Shown here: piece by piece, positions 1 through 9,943 of the stretch
Numbering within the stretch: the stretch's first letter is position 1
How the letters are laid out: every line of letters begins with the position of its first letter
Assembly: GCA_009778785.1 (NCBI GenBank)
Contig: WRFN01000002.1
Span: 1-64,000, forward strand
Direction of reading: 5' to 3'
DNA length: 64,000 nucleotides
DNA from: Betaproteobacteria bacterium
GTDB taxonomy: Bacteria; Pseudomonadota; Gammaproteobacteria; Burkholderiales; Casimicrobiaceae
The notes under the pieces: model-generated
What the model saw: only the letters and a program-made list of their open reading frames with translations
Told to the model about the DNA's origin: nothing
Database searches by the model: none
Made by a program: the position numbers and the translations under genes

Positions 1-471
1 CCAACGATGGTCGCTGCCGTCGATCTGAATCAGCTCGCCGAGGCAGGCGCGTCGATTTCTGGGTTGGTAAATCTTCGGCGGTCGGGATTTGCGGGGAATC
101 CACAAACCGGATCGGATCATGATACGACGGACAGTTTCTTGGCCTATATGCAGCCCGTGCGCTTCTACCAGCTTCTCATGAGCCAGAGTCGGGCCGAAAT
201 CCAAGTAATGCTCCCGAATCAGTTTGATTGCGTAAGACTCAAGACCCTCCGGCAATTGCCGGTTGCTCGGCTTGCTACGATGGCGAGAAATCAAACCGCT
301 GGGGCCTTCGGCCTTGTATCGCTGTACCAGGCGATGAACTTGGCGGTATGTCAAATCAAGCCGCTCGGCGGCTATACTCGGACGAAGGTTGCCGTCCACA
401 ATAGACTGGATAGTTCTGAGGCGATCTATTTCGCGCATGTCCATAGTAATGATCTCCGTTGTTCTGCTCAT
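1..471 (-). CDS. ISNCY-type transposase, N-terminal part (cut by window edge)
   Basis: This minus-strand frame is open from an ATG at 471 to the left edge, giving 157 residues with no stop. The first ~60 residues look like a helix-turn-helix (a MREIDRLRTIQ start, then a region with the pattern AAERLDLTYRQVHRL), followed by a PSGLISRHRSKPSNRQL linker and an HYLDFGPTLAHEKL segment. The fragment ends at IQIDGSDHRW, where the D of IDGSDH is expected to be the first acidic residue of the DDE catalytic triad. This order matches ISNCY-family transposases. A GGAG lies 8 nt before the ATG; an internal ATG at 444 is an alternative. The rest of the element lies outside the window, so intactness cannot be judged. 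Confidence 0.85.
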   Translation of the reverse strand, partial: MSRTTEIITMDMREIDRLRTIQSIVDGNLRPSIAAERLDLTYRQVHRLVQRYKAEGPSGLISRHRSKPSNRQLPEGLESYAIKLIREHYLDFGPTLAHEKLVEAHGLHIGQETVRRIMIRSGLWIPRKSRPPKIYQPRNRRACLGELIQIDGSDHRW

Positions 472-534
472 CGAAATGTCTCCGTTTGGGCAACCGAAAG
501 GGGCGGTTATGGTTACATAAGCCGACCGCAGAGA

Positions 535-570
535 TGACATTTCTAATGGGGCAAAACATGACATTACTAA
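535..570. repeat. Two direct repeats at the presumed end of the insertion sequence
   Basis: TGACATTTCTAA at 535-546 and TGACATTACTAA at 559-570 are 12-mers differing at one base and spaced 24 bp start to start. They lie 64-100 bp upstream of the transposase start, where the terminal region of the element is expected. Repeated short motifs near an end often serve as transposase binding sites; that role is inferred, and the exact terminus is not visible. Confidence 0.5.
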
Positions 571-737
571 AGAGGCGCTACAATCAAACTTCGTATAATT
601 TATATTATGTAAAATTGAAAGTAAAAGCTTTACTGAAGTTGTGCCTTGCAAAAATCGCATGCCTCATCTTTCCGCCGCCTTCTCCCATGAATTGCCCAAA
701 TACGCCAAAATATCGTTTTGATGAATGAGGTGTTTTC

Positions 738-1262
738 TTGAACAGCAAGCGTTTATTCGTGGCCCTCTGGCCGTCCCCCGCCGTTCAACGCGAATGGGCG
801 GTGTTGGCGGCAGAAGCGCCGCACGGGGTTCCCGTGTCGCCGGGGAATCTGCATTTGACGCTAGCGTTTCTGGGAAGCAGCAGCCTGCAACAGGAGGCTC
901 GTTATCGGCGTGCGCTTTCAGGCTTGCGGTTCGCGCCGATAGCGCTGGATATCGGTTGTCTCGGCTTCTGGCGAGAGCCGCGTATTTTATGGGCAGGCCC
1001 GAAAGAGACTCCGGTCGCTTTGGCGGCGCTGGTCGAAGATATCAACGTCCTGTTGCGCCCTTGTGGTTTCATCCCGGAAACCCGCCCTTTTCAGGCGCAT
1101 ATCACGCTGAAACGCAAATTCCCCGGACCGGCTCCGGATTGGGGAACGCGGTCTTCGGTGCGTTGGCTTGCCGATACGGTAGCGCTGGTATGGTCGCAAA
1201 GCACCCCGCAAGGGGTTTACTATCAGCCTCTGTTGAGGATACCCGCAACGCCTTCCCTTTGA
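738..1262 (+). CDS. thpR: RNA 2',3'-cyclic phosphodiesterase (LigT/ThpR family)
   Basis: Predicted 2H-phosphoesterase of 174 residues, the usual size for this family, which hydrolyses 2',3'-cyclic phosphates in RNA and was first described as a 2'-5' RNA ligase. Both hallmark HxTL motifs are present: HLTL at residues 39-42 and HITL at 121-124. The start is TTG at 738, preceded by GAGGTG; an in-frame stop sits just upstream and no ATG or GTG fits better. A TATAAT at 594-599 in the AT-rich leader may be its promoter, although no good -35 accompanies it. It stands alone between an insertion sequence and a nitroreductase gene. Confidence 0.85.
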   Translation: MNSKRLFVALWPSPAVQREWAVLAAEAPHGVPVSPGNLHLTLAFLGSSSLQQEARYRRALSGLRFAPIALDIGCLGFWREPRILWAGPKETPVALAALVEDINVLLRPCGFIPETRPFQAHITLKRKFPGPAPDWGTRSSVRWLADTVALVWSQSTPQGVYYQPLLRIPATPSL

Positions 1263-1315
1263 ATTCTTGGCTTTCTCAGGTATTCTTCGGCCTGTTTGAT
1301 TTTCTTTGACTTTCC

Positions 1316-2161
1316 ATGAAGCATTTTTCTCCAACCTCTCTATTTGAAGAGCGGTACGGTAAAACGCCAGACAAAACGCTGGACGCCGCCCCGCCCATAC
1401 CAACGACATTCAACGGCACTTGGGAAACGATCCTGTCTCACCGCTCGGTGCGCTCTTTTCTGGAGACGCCGTTGCCGTCAGGCACGCTGGAATGGCTGAT
1501 CGCCGCCGCGCAATCGGCGCCCTCTTCCTGCAATTTACAGTTGTGGAGCGTGGTCGCCGTTGAAGACAACGCCCGCAAGGCGCGGCTGGCGGATTGCTCT
1601 GGCCAGCAGGATCACGTCAAACAAGCGCCGCTGTTGCTCGTTTTTCTGGCCGATATGGCAATGCTTCACGACTTCTCAAGTAACATTAAAACTAATTCAG
1701 AAGGTATTGATTATATTGATATTTTCTTGATGGCAGTGATGGACGCGACACTCGCAGCGCAGAATATTGTCATCGCCGCCGAGTCGATGAAGCTGGGCAC
1801 GGTTTATTGCGGTTCCATCCGTAACCACCCCGAAGAGGTGATCCGCGAGTTGAACTTGCCGCCGCATGTTTTCCCGATGGTAGGGCTTTCCGTCGGTTAT
1901 CCCGATCCCGAGCGCTTGCCGCGGATCAAGCCGCGCCTGTCGCAACGCGCCGTTTTGCATCGCGAGCGCTACTCGAATGACAACACTTTGCAAGCCATCG
2001 CCGATTACGATGTAATCATGTCTTCGTTTTACCGCGCTTATCGGGAGGGCGTGACAACCTGGTCGAAGCAATCGCTGGCGCGATTGCACGGTCCCGAATC
2101 ACTGGCGGGGCGCGATCGCTTGAAAGAGGCAATTCTCAAGCAGGGGATTTTGTTGAAGTGA
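1316..2161 (+). CDS. Nitroreductase-family FMN-dependent oxidoreductase
   Basis: 281-residue flavoprotein of the nitroreductase superfamily, NfsA-like. The early HRSVRSF motif (residues ~42-48) is the typical FMN phosphate-binding segment, AAAQSAPSSCNLQLWS supplies the next flavin-contact loop, and MVGLSVGYPDP near residues 195-205 is the family's GYP signature. Such enzymes reduce nitro-compounds, quinones or flavins with NAD(P)H; the substrate cannot be read from sequence. The ATG at 1316 lacks a strong ribosome-binding site. The last 26 bp overlap the convergent yihY-type gene. Confidence 0.85.
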   Translation: MKHFSPTSLFEERYGKTPDKTLDAAPPIPTTFNGTWETILSHRSVRSFLETPLPSGTLEWLIAAAQSAPSSCNLQLWSVVAVEDNARKARLADCSGQQDHVKQAPLLLVFLADMAMLHDFSSNIKTNSEGIDYIDIFLMAVMDATLAAQNIVIAAESMKLGTVYCGSIRNHPEEVIRELNLPPHVFPMVGLSVGYPDPERLPRIKPRLSQRAVLHRERYSNDNTLQAIADYDVIMSSFYRAYREGVTTWSKQSLARLHGPESLAGRDRLKEAILKQGILLK

Positions 2162-3395
2162 CCCCTGCCTCTTGGCTTCTGATCTTGACCCGCTGCGCTA
2201 ATTCGTCCAGCGAGACGTTGAGCTTTTCAAAAATGGGGTGCAACAAGCCCTGCAATTCGATTTCCACCTCGTCATGGGCTTCCGACGAGCGTTCATCGAG
2301 GAACAGCCGCATCACCTCGTCTAGCCGCAAAGTCTCGGCGCTGCGTTGCAGCACCCAGCCGTCCTGACCGCGGTGGATCATCTTTTTTTGAGCCAGCGCT
2401 TCAAGCAGAAAACCGATCTGATCGTCGCCAGCGCCGATGCGTTTGCGTAAATACGGCAGTTGCAGCGCCCTGCCCTCGCGCTGCGCTTCGAGAAGCAGCA
2501 GGAGAATTTCCACCGCGTCCTGAAAGCGGCGGCGAAAATCGCAGGGGCGTCGCCAAGCCGCGCCGCGCCAGTACGACAGCGACGCGGTAACAATCGCGCC
2601 GGCCAGTACGACCAGCCACAAGCAATACAGCCACAGTAAGAAGATCGGCAGACTGGCAAAAGCGCCATAAACGAGTTGGTAGGAAGTGACTTTGCCGACG
2701 TAGTAACTGAAGGCATAACGGCCACCCTCGATCAGCAGCGCCGCGAACGAAGCGCCGACCAGCGCGTGCCGCCAAGGCACATGCCGATTCGGCACGATGC
2801 GATAAACGAGCCACAGCACGGCGGTGGTAGTGACCCAAGAGCTTAAAAAATGGAACAGGGACGCCATGTTTGACCCGCTGCCGGGGGCGCCGAGGAGATG
2901 TTGCAGCCACCGCCACAGCGAAAAACCGGCGCCGATCAGCAGCGGCCCCAGCGTCAGAATCATCCAATAGACCAACCCCCGCTGCATCGCGTTGCGACGG
3001 TTGCGCGTTGACCAGATATCGTTGAAGGCGCTTTCAATGGTGGACAACAACATGAACGCAGTGATGCAGAGCAAAATCACCCCGGCAATGGTCAGATTGC
3101 CGACGTTTCGGAGGAACTCCTCGATGTAAACGCCGACCTTGTCCGCGTATTCGGGCACCAGCGTTCCCAGCGCCAGCAGCTTGAAGCGGTCGGCAAATTC
3201 ACCGAAAACCGGAAAGGCCGACAAAACGATTAGCGCCACGGTGAACAGCGGCACCAGCGCCAGCAAAGTGGCAAAAGTCAAACTGGCCGCCGCTTGCGTC
3301 ATTCGCAGTTCCAGCATTCGCCGCAGCAGAAAGCGCGTGAAACCGAAGATACGGTAACGACGCCAGAGCGACAGAGTCAAAAGCGAAAAAGACAT
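2136..3395 (-). CDS. YihY/UPF0761 (BrkB) family inner-membrane protein
   Basis: A 419-residue integral membrane protein. After a short basic N-terminus come the diagnostic AAASLTFATLLALVPLF helix and about five further hydrophobic segments (residues ~95-125, 140-165, 185-210, 215-240, 245-275), then a ~140-residue cytoplasmic tail with a winged-helix-like character. This is the layout of the YihY/BrkB family, once called ribonuclease BN by error; its function is still unclear. I place the start at MSFSLLTLSLWRR (3395) rather than the longer open frame, because the extra 22 residues do not fit the family. It converges with the nitroreductase gene and is divergent from ndk. Confidence 0.85.
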   Translation of the reverse strand: MSFSLLTLSLWRRYRIFGFTRFLLRRMLELRMTQAAASLTFATLLALVPLFTVALIVLSAFPVFGEFADRFKLLALGTLVPEYADKVGVYIEEFLRNVGNLTIAGVILLCITAFMLLSTIESAFNDIWSTRNRRNAMQRGLVYWMILTLGPLLIGAGFSLWRWLQHLLGAPGSGSNMASLFHFLSSWVTTTAVLWLVYRIVPNRHVPWRHALVGASFAALLIEGGRYAFSYYVGKVTSYQLVYGAFASLPIFLLWLYCLWLVVLAGAIVTASLSYWRGAAWRRPCDFRRRFQDAVEILLLLLEAQREGRALQLPYLRKRIGAGDDQIGFLLEALAQKKMIHRGQDGWVLQRSAETLRLDEVMRLFLDERSSEAHDEVEIELQGLLHPIFEKLNVSLDELAQRVKIRSQEAGVTSTKSPA

Positions 3396-3483
3396 AGCCC
3401 GCAATATATCAGGAATCAGGGAACAGGAACCGTGAATCAGAGGCAAGCGGTGACGTCGCATTGGTTCCTGAGGCTTGCCCCCG

Positions 3484-3492
3484 TGTTATAAT
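3484..3492 (+). promoter_or_regulatory. Extended -10 promoter for ndk
   Basis: TGTTATAAT at 3484-3492 is a perfect extended -10 (TGnTATAAT), about 58 nt before the ndk start. No strong -35 is visible (best is TTCCTG at 3465-3470), as is common with extended -10 promoters. A short perfect hairpin, GAAATC-CTT-GATTTC, lies in the leader just downstream. Confidence 0.55.
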
Positions 3493-3549
3493 TAAAAATT
3501 CGGTGAAATCCTTGATTTCATTCTTTAATTTAACCTGATGAGTACCCTT

Positions 3550-3975
3550 ATGGCTTTGCAACGCACCCTTTCCATCATCAAACCCGACGCCGTCGCTCAA
3601 AACGTCATCGGCAAAATTTACACTCGTTTTGAAAACGCCGGACTGAAAATCATCGCGGCGCAAATGCGCCAGTTGTCGCGCGCCGAAGCCGAAGGCTTTT
3701 ACGCCGTACACCGTGAACGTCCCTTCTTCAAGGATTTGGTCGAGTTCATGATCTCCGGCCCGGTGATGGTTCAAGTGCTCGAAGGCGCTGACGCGATCTC
3801 GAAGAACCGCGAATTGATGGGCGCCACCGATCCGAAAAAGGCCGACGCGGGCACTATCCGCGCCGATTTCGCCAAGTCGATCGACGCCAACGCCGTGCAC
3901 GGTTCCGATGCGCCGGAAACCGCCGCGGTGGAAATCGCCTATTTCTTCCCGACGCTGGCCATCCACAGCCGATAA
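3550..3975 (+). CDS. ndk: Nucleoside diphosphate kinase
   Basis: 141 residues. Transfers the gamma phosphate from ATP to nucleoside diphosphates through a phosphohistidine. The catalytic histidine is H117 in [12 protein letters not shown], and the family start [15 protein letters not shown] is exact, which is why I choose ATG 3550 over the in-frame ATG at 3538. It is the first gene of the long plus-strand run that continues with rlmN, pilW and rodZ, the classic betaproteobacterial order. Confidence 0.97.
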   Translation: MALQRTLSIIKPDAVAQNVIGKIYTRFENAGLKIIAAQMRQLSRAEAEGFYAVHRERPFFKDLVEFMISGPVMVQVLEGADAISKNRELMGATDPKKADAGTIRADFAKSIDANAVHGSDAPETAAVEIAYFFPTLAIHSR

Positions 3976-4008
3976 CGGATAACCAAAAGTCGGAGTTTTC
4001 CCGCCGCC

Positions 4009-5187
4009 ATGAGCAGCACATCCCCGCGCATCAACTTGCTGGACTACGATCCCGCTGCGCTCGAAGCGTTTTTCGTCGAAATGGGCGAAAAACCGTTCCG
4101 GGCACGGCAGGTGTTGCCGTGGTTGCATCAGCGTTTTTGCGACGACATCAGTCAGATGAGCGACCTCTCGAAAGTTGTGCGCGACAAGCTCGCGGCGGTG
4201 GCCGAGATTCGCCTGCCGCGCGTGCTGCGCGACACCACATCGAGCGACGGCGCCCGCAAATGGCTGTTTGAAGCAGGCGCCGAAAACGCCGTCGAAGCGG
4301 TGTATCTGCCCGAAGACGATCGCGGCACGTTGTGCATTTCGACTCAGGCCGGTTGCATGATGGATTGTGCGTTTTGCGCTACTGGTCAGCAAGGGTTCAA
4401 CCGCAATCTTTCCACGAGCGAGATCGTCGGCCAACTCTGGGTAGCCAACCGCACCCTGCTAGCGGAAGGCTTCAACGCGCCCTGGATCGAGGCGGGGCGC
4501 CCGCCGATCACCAACGTCGTGCTGATGGGGATGGGCGAACCGCTCGCCAACTTCAAAAACGTCGTCGCCGCATTGCAGCTTTTTCTGAGCGATCACGCTT
4601 ACGGCTTGTCGCGCCGCCGCGTCACCCTCTCCACTTCGGGCGTGGTGCCGATGATCGACGCGCTGCGCGAGGCTTGCCCAGTGGCGCTGGCGGTCAGCCT
4701 GCACGCGCCCGACGATGCCTTGCGCGATCGGCTGATGCCGATCAACCGTCGCCACCCGTTGGCCGATTTGATGGCGGCCTGCCGTCGCTACCTCGACAAA
4801 GCGCCGCGCGATTTCATCACTTTCGAGTATCTGCTGCTGGCCGATGTCAACGATGCGCTGGCGCAAGCCGCTGCACTGGTCGAACTGGTGCGTGATGTGC
4901 CTTGCAAGTTCAATCTGATCCCGTTCAATCCATTTCCAGATGCGTCATTCCTGGCGCCGACACGCGAGCGCACGCTGGCGTTTCAGCGCGTACTGATGGA
5001 CGCCAACATCGTGACGACGATTCGTAAAACACGCGGCGAGGACATCGACGCCGCTTGCGGTCAGTTGGCCGGACAGGTTCGCAATCGGGTTCGCTACCGA
5101 ATGAGCGATGTTCCGCATCGCGCCACGAACGCGCCGCACGAGCTTCGCCGCTCTCATGGTTCCCACGCCAAACACTCTGCCACTTGA
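4009..5187 (+). CDS. rlmN: Dual-specificity 23S rRNA/tRNA adenine-C2 methyltransferase RlmN
   Basis: 392-residue radical SAM enzyme that methylates C2 of A2503 in 23S rRNA and A37 in several tRNAs. The 4Fe-4S motif CMMDCAFC gives C116, C120 and C123; GMGEPLAN and the [12 protein letters not shown] strand follow, and the mechanistic C-terminal cysteine lies in [10 protein letters not shown] near residue 354. The C-terminus is slightly longer than usual, with a basic tail rich in R and H (~30 residues) of no recognisable domain. It ends 11 bp before the pilW start. Confidence 0.96.
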   Translation: MSSTSPRINLLDYDPAALEAFFVEMGEKPFRARQVLPWLHQRFCDDISQMSDLSKVVRDKLAAVAEIRLPRVLRDTTSSDGARKWLFEAGAENAVEAVYLPEDDRGTLCISTQAGCMMDCAFCATGQQGFNRNLSTSEIVGQLWVANRTLLAEGFNAPWIEAGRPPITNVVLMGMGEPLANFKNVVAALQLFLSDHAYGLSRRRVTLSTSGVVPMIDALREACPVALAVSLHAPDDALRDRLMPINRRHPLADLMAACRRYLDKAPRDFITFEYLLLADVNDALAQAAALVELVRDVPCKFNLIPFNPFPDASFLAPTRERTLAFQRVLMDANIVTTIRKTRGEDIDAACGQLAGQVRNRVRYRMSDVPHRATNAPHELRRSHGSHAKHSAT

Positions 5188-5198
5188 GGAGTTGTCAC

Positions 5199-6032
5199 AT
5201 GGTCTCTGCCTTTCGCGCTTTCTTTTTACTGTTTTTGGGGTTAGCGCTCGTCGCTTGCACCACCACAAATACTTCACCTCCGACATCGGCGTCCGCCGAC
5301 GCGTCGCAAAAAAATCTGCAACCGGCCAGCCGACCGCAGTTACAGCCGACGCCGGTTACGCCGCGCGCGCAAGCGGAAGCGCATACCGCGCTGGCGATGG
5401 GGTACTATGAGCGCGGCCAATTCAACGTGGCGCTCGAAGAGCTTGGCAATGCCCAGAAGATCGACAGCAACTACGCGATGATTTACAACGGCTACGGGCT
5501 GGTTTATTCATACATGAAGGAAGACGCCAAAGCCAGTTTTAACTTCCAGCGCGCGCTCGAACTCGATCCTGACAATTCCGAGATTCACCACAACTGGGGC
5601 TGGTTCCTGTGCACTTCCGGCCGGGCGCGCGAATCGCTGGCGGAATTTGATCGCGTCGCCCGCGACCCGCTGTACAAAATGCCGGAAGTCGCGCTCACCA
5701 ACGCCGGCCGTTGCGCGCTGTCGCTCAACGACAAAGCGGCGGCGCGCCAATATTTGCAGCGCGCCCTGACCGCCAAACCCGGCTATGCGCAAGCCGCCTA
5801 CTCGCTGGCCGAACTCGGCTACGGCGAAGGCACACTGGAAGAAGCACGGGCGTTGATGCAGATCGTCATGCAAAACCCAACACCTGCCGCCGATGCGTTG
5901 TTTCTCGGCGCTTGCATCGAACGCAAGATGGGCGATAAAAAAGCCGAAGATTCTTACATTCTGCAACTGAAGAATCGTTATCCGAACGCTGACCAAACCA
6001 AACGAATCGTCACCCCCGGAAGTTGTCCGTGA
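5199..6032 (+). CDS. pilW: Type IV pilus biogenesis/stability lipoprotein PilW (PilF), TPR protein
   Basis: 277 residues. A lipoprotein signal peptide ends with lipobox LALVAC, so the protein should be anchored in the outer membrane. A Thr/Ser/Pro-rich linker precedes TPR repeats (residues ~55-250; AMGYYERGQFNVALEELGNA and the ASFNFQRALELDPDN unit are clear). PilW/PilF is the pilotin for the secretin PilQ in type IV pilus assembly. Start ATG 5199 has GAGGAG 8 nt upstream; longer frames have no signal peptide. It overlaps the next gene by 4 bp (GTGA), indicating translational coupling with rodZ. Confidence 0.9.
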   Translation: MVSAFRAFFLLFLGLALVACTTTNTSPPTSASADASQKNLQPASRPQLQPTPVTPRAQAEAHTALAMGYYERGQFNVALEELGNAQKIDSNYAMIYNGYGLVYSYMKEDAKASFNFQRALELDPDNSEIHHNWGWFLCTSGRARESLAEFDRVARDPLYKMPEVALTNAGRCALSLNDKAAARQYLQRALTAKPGYAQAAYSLAELGYGEGTLEEARALMQIVMQNPTPAADALFLGACIERKMGDKKAEDSYILQLKNRYPNADQTKRIVTPGSCP

Positions 6033-7327
6033 ACAAATCCGATCACAAGCCTAGTGCCAGGCCCGAGGGCAAGCGCGTCCGTAAACGCGCCACCCCTCAG
6101 CCCCAGCCCCAGCCGGTCGCTAACGATCTGCTGACGGTTGGTTCTGCGCCACACGTTCCGGCAGCAGTGCCGAGCGCTGAAAAAGCGGTAGCGGCGGGGG
6201 TAACAGCAGCGCTTCTTGATATGACCCCGCCCGCTTCGCTGCTGAAAACAGCTCCGGCGAAAGCTCCCGCCGATCCGGTGGTCGCGCTTTCTTCGCTGCC
6301 TCGGGAAAGAACGATTCAAAAGGGAACGCCGTCTGCTATTGCCAACTCCGTGATCATTCCTGTTGCCCGCCCTTCCCCCGCTGCGGAGGAGCCGAACGCT
6401 CCGAGCAAAACACTTCCTGAGGGGAACGCAGGCGCTCTGTTGAAAACGGCGCGGGAAGCCGCCGGATTATCCATCGACAATGCCTCGCGCTTGCTCAAGC
6501 TGGCGCCGCGACAAATTCAGGCGCTCGAACAGCAGGATTTTGACCTCTTGCCGCCGCGTACTTTCGTGCGCGGTTTCATTCGCAACTACGCGCGTTTGCT
6601 GAACATCGACGCCGACACCGTTTTAGGGGCGTTGCCGCCGGAAGATCCGCAAGTTCTCAGCCCTGCCGCTTTCAGCGTCAAGAAGCCGATGCACACCATG
6701 TCGGTTCTGCCGTCCTACGACAAAAAGCCATCCAACTTCTGGAAAGGCTTGTCGGTCGTCGTGGTTCTGGCGGTGCTCGCAGGTGTTCTTTACTCTTGGC
6801 CGTATCTCGCCACGCTGTTTCATGAGCACCAACCCAAACAAGCAACGACCGAAACGGTGATGCCGCCCGTTCTCGACGAAAGCCACCCTTCTGTCGTGCC
6901 AGTGGAGAATGACAACAACGCGACGGAAAACGGAGGCACTGAAAACAGCCATGTGTTGACGCCGGTCATCGCGCCGTTGTCGGAATCGCCCGCCGATTCA
7001 ACCACTGCGCCGATAACTTCTCCGGCGCCGGAAGCGCCAAAGCCCACGCCTGTTCCGGCTCCCTTCGCTTCGCCTTCTGCTGCTTCGGGAAACGCTGAAC
7101 TGGCCTTGCGTTTCTCCGGCGATTCCTGGGTCGAAGTGCGCGACAAAAGCACCAAAGTGATTTATTCCGCGCTGGCCAAAGGCGGCAGCGAAAAAAGCCT
7201 GATCGGCGAGCCGCCGTTTTCGCTGGTGCTCGGTAACAGCAGCGTCGTGACGGTAACGTGGCGCGGCGCGCCCGTCGATCTGAGCAGCCAAAGCAAGCAA
7301 GGCGTGGCGCGGCTGACGCTCCCATAG
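6029..7327 (+). CDS. rodZ: RodZ-like cytoskeletal HTH membrane protein with long N-terminal extension
   Basis: 432 residues from GTG 6029, which overlaps the pilW stop. A Cro/C1-type HTH covers residues ~135-200 (GALLKTAREAAGLS onward), a single membrane segment covers ~240-258, a Pro/Thr/Ala-rich periplasmic spacer follows, and a C-terminal DUF4115 domain (RFSGDSWVEVRD...) ends the protein. RodZ links MreB to the envelope during cell elongation. Unusually, ~130 residues rich in Ala, Pro and Ser precede the HTH, whereas the classic protein starts almost directly with it; I see no convincing internal start. Its position before ispG is conserved in Proteobacteria. Confidence 0.85.
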   Translation: MNKSDHKPSARPEGKRVRKRATPQPQPQPVANDLLTVGSAPHVPAAVPSAEKAVAAGVTAALLDMTPPASLLKTAPAKAPADPVVALSSLPRERTIQKGTPSAIANSVIIPVARPSPAAEEPNAPSKTLPEGNAGALLKTAREAAGLSIDNASRLLKLAPRQIQALEQQDFDLLPPRTFVRGFIRNYARLLNIDADTVLGALPPEDPQVLSPAAFSVKKPMHTMSVLPSYDKKPSNFWKGLSVVVVLAVLAGVLYSWPYLATLFHEHQPKQATTETVMPPVLDESHPSVVPVENDNNATENGGTENSHVLTPVIAPLSESPADSTTAPITSPAPEAPKPTPVPAPFASPSAASGNAELALRFSGDSWVEVRDKSTKVIYSALAKGGSEKSLIGEPPFSLVLGNSSVVTVTWRGAPVDLSSQSKQGVARLTLP

Positions 7328-7335
7328 TTTAACCG

Positions 7336-8583
7336 ATGACTTCTACCCTTCCTTTTGTTCCCCGTCGGGTGAGTCGCCAAGTCATGGTTGGCAATGTCGC
7401 CATCGGCGGGGGCGCGCCGATCGTCGTGCAATCGATGACCAACACCGATACCGCCGATATCGCCGCCACTGTCGCCCAAGTCAAAGCGCTGGCCAACGCC
7501 GGCTCTGAACTGGTGCGCGTGACCATCAACACGGTGGACGCGGCGCGCGCCGTGCCGCACCTGCGCGAAGCGCTCGACCGACAGCAGTGTTTCGTGCCGC
7601 TGATCGGCGATTTTCATTACAACGGCCATCAACTGCTTGCCGCCGAACCGGCTTGCGCCGAAGCGCTCGCCAAATTGCGCATCAATCCCGGCAACGTCGG
7701 CCAAGGCGACAAACACGACAGCCAGTTCGCGCAGTTGATCGATGGCGCGCTGCGCTTCGACAAGCCGGTGCGAATCGGCGTCAACTGGGGCTCGCTCGAC
7801 CAGCAAGTGCTGGCGCGTTTGCTCGATGCCAATCAGGCGCGACCGGTGCCGTTGCCATTGGCGCGAGTGATGCACGAGGCGCTCGTCACTTCGGCGCTGG
7901 AAAGCGCCGCTTTCGCCGAAAAGCAGGGTTTGTCCGGTGATCGTATCATTTTGTCGTGCAAGGTTTCGGAAGTTCAAGACCTGATCGCCGTTTACCGGCT
8001 GCTGGCCGAGCGCTGCGATTACCCGCTGCATCTGGGGCTGACCGAAGCGGGCATCGGCTCGAAAGGCGTCGTCGCTTCCAGCGCCGCGCTGGCGGTTCTG
8101 CTGCAAGAAGGCATCGGCGATACCATTCGTGTTTCGATCACGCCGGAACCGGGCGCGCCGCGTACTCAGGAAGTCGTTATCGCTCAGGAAATCCTGCAAA
8201 CGATGGGACTGCGCGCTTTTGCGCCGATGGTTATTTCCTGTCCGGGGTGCGGCCGCACTACCAGCTCGTTTTTTCAAAAACTCGCCGTCGAGATTCAGGA
8301 TTATCTGCGCGCCTCGATGCCGCTCTGGCGAGCGTCGTCGTATTCCGGTGTTGAAAATATGCGAGTGGCCGTGATGGGTTGCGTGGTCAACGGCCCCGGC
8401 GAATCGAAAATGGCCAATCTCGGCATTTCATTGCCCGGTACCGGCGAAGCGCCGACCGCGCCGGTTTTCATCGACGGCAAAAAGAGCGTGACGCTGCGCG
8501 GCGAGCGCATCGCCGAAGAATTCAAAAGCATCATCGACGACTATGTACGCGCCACTTACGGCAACAAGGACAAAAACGCATGA
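7336..8583 (+). CDS. ispG: 4-Hydroxy-3-methylbut-2-en-1-yl diphosphate synthase IspG (GcpE)
   Basis: 415 residues. Converts 2-C-methyl-D-erythritol 2,4-cyclodiphosphate to HMBPP in the non-mevalonate isoprenoid pathway using a 4Fe-4S cluster. Cluster-ligand motifs are visible as CPGCGRT (near residue 300) and [10 protein letters not shown] (near 345). The N-terminal TIM-barrel begins with the expected [23 protein letters not shown] pattern. It starts 8 bp after rodZ, and its stop overlaps the hisS start in ATGA. Confidence 0.97.
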   Translation: MTSTLPFVPRRVSRQVMVGNVAIGGGAPIVVQSMTNTDTADIAATVAQVKALANAGSELVRVTINTVDAARAVPHLREALDRQQCFVPLIGDFHYNGHQLLAAEPACAEALAKLRINPGNVGQGDKHDSQFAQLIDGALRFDKPVRIGVNWGSLDQQVLARLLDANQARPVPLPLARVMHEALVTSALESAAFAEKQGLSGDRIILSCKVSEVQDLIAVYRLLAERCDYPLHLGLTEAGIGSKGVVASSAALAVLLQEGIGDTIRVSITPEPGAPRTQEVVIAQEILQTMGLRAFAPMVISCPGCGRTTSSFFQKLAVEIQDYLRASMPLWRASSYSGVENMRVAVMGCVVNGPGESKMANLGISLPGTGEAPTAPVFIDGKKSVTLRGERIAEEFKSIIDDYVRATYGNKDKNA

Positions 8584-9893
8584 CTGACGCTGCGAAAACT
8601 GCCACTCCCGCCGCCGCTCAGGGCGCGCTTCAGGCCGTTCGCGGCATGAACGACATTCTTCCCGACGAAGCGCCACTTTGGCTGCGTTTGGAAGACACCG
8701 CACGCCGGGTGTTCGAGCAATACGGCTACCGCTTTCTGCGCATGCCGATCGTCGAGCCGACGCCGCTGTTTGTGCGCGGCATCGGTGAAGCCACCGATGT
8801 CGTCGAAAAAGAGATGTACACCTTCGAGGACAAACTCTCCGGCGAGAGCCTGACGCTGCGCCCCGAAGCCACCGCCGGAATCGTGCGCGCCGCGATTCAG
8901 AACAACCTCACCTACGAACGCCCGCAGCGGGTGTGGACGCACGGGCCGATGTTTCGCCACGAGCGTCCGCAGAAAGGCCGCTACCGGCAGTTCCACCAAC
9001 TCGATGTCGAAGCGCTGGGTTTTGCCGGACCGGAAGTCGATGCTGAGCAAATCGTACTTTTGGCGCGGCTTTGGGATGCGCTGGGGTTGGCGGACAGCGT
9101 TACCCTCAAAATCAACTCGATCGGCGATCCGGCTGACCGCCGCGCGTACCGCGAAGCGTTGACCGCCTATTTTTTGCAACATTTTGATGCGCTCGACGAC
9201 GATTCGAAGCGACGGCTGTCAACCAATCCGCTACGTATTCTCGATTCCAAGAATCCAGAGATGCAATCGCTCATCGAAGGCGCGCCGCGCATGCTCGAAC
9301 AACTGGGTACGGAAGCGCGCGCCCATTTCGACGGCTTGCGGAAATGGCTCGATCTTGCCGGTCTCGTTTACGAGATCGACACCCGGCTGGTGCGCGGGCT
9401 GGATTACTATAACCGCAGCGTTTTCGAGTGGGTCACCGACCGCCTCGGCGCGCAGGGAACCGTCGCCGGCGGTGGCCGTTACGACGGTTTGTATGAATCG
9501 CTGGGTGGCAAGCCGACCCCCGCCTGCGGTTTTGCCGCCGGAATGGAACGGCTGGTGCTGCTGCTGCGTGAAACCGGAAAAACCGCCGCGCTTGCCCCCC
9601 TCGCCTACCTGGTGCATCAGGGTGACGCGGCAGCGGCGCTCGCTTGGCGACTGGCGGAAACCCTGCGGGACGCTGGTTATGACACAGTATTGCACGCCGG
9701 TGGCGGCAGTATGAAGTCGCAAATGAAGAAAGCTGACGCCAGCGGCGCCCGTTTTGCATTCATTCTGGCTGAAGATGAAGCCCGTAACCGCTCAGTCACG
9801 GTAAAATGGCTGCGTGAAATCGGTCGCGAGCAGCAAACCGTGCCGATGGACGGCCTGTCCGCGTGGCTGGCTGAGCGTGCACTAAGCGTATAA
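8580..9893 (+). CDS. hisS: Histidyl-tRNA synthetase
   Basis: 437 residues. Class II synthetase motifs are in order: GMNDILP near the N-terminus, motif 2 [16 protein letters not shown], the histidine-specific [21 protein letters not shown], and motif 3 [10 protein letters not shown], followed by the anticodon-binding domain. Start ATG 8580 overlaps the ispG stop by 4 bp, showing coupling. A TATAAT (9889-9894) overlaps its stop codon and may serve the yfgM-bamB-der genes downstream, though a matching -35 is poor. Confidence 0.97.
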   Translation: MTDAAKTATPAAAQGALQAVRGMNDILPDEAPLWLRLEDTARRVFEQYGYRFLRMPIVEPTPLFVRGIGEATDVVEKEMYTFEDKLSGESLTLRPEATAGIVRAAIQNNLTYERPQRVWTHGPMFRHERPQKGRYRQFHQLDVEALGFAGPEVDAEQIVLLARLWDALGLADSVTLKINSIGDPADRRAYREALTAYFLQHFDALDDDSKRRLSTNPLRILDSKNPEMQSLIEGAPRMLEQLGTEARAHFDGLRKWLDLAGLVYEIDTRLVRGLDYYNRSVFEWVTDRLGAQGTVAGGGRYDGLYESLGGKPTPACGFAAGMERLVLLLRETGKTAALAPLAYLVHQGDAAAALAWRLAETLRDAGYDTVLHAGGGSMKSQMKKADASGARFAFILAEDEARNRSVTVKWLREIGREQQTVPMDGLSAWLAERALSV

Positions 9894-9943
9894 TTTGGCG
9901 TTTTAATCGTTAGCATCGTTTTTCAAAACCGAGGAATTCAAGC

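Noticed and set aside
459-728. 89-codon plus-strand frame upstream of thpR
   Set aside because: It covers the IS end repeats and an AT-rich leader, and shows no plausible domain or ribosome-binding site.
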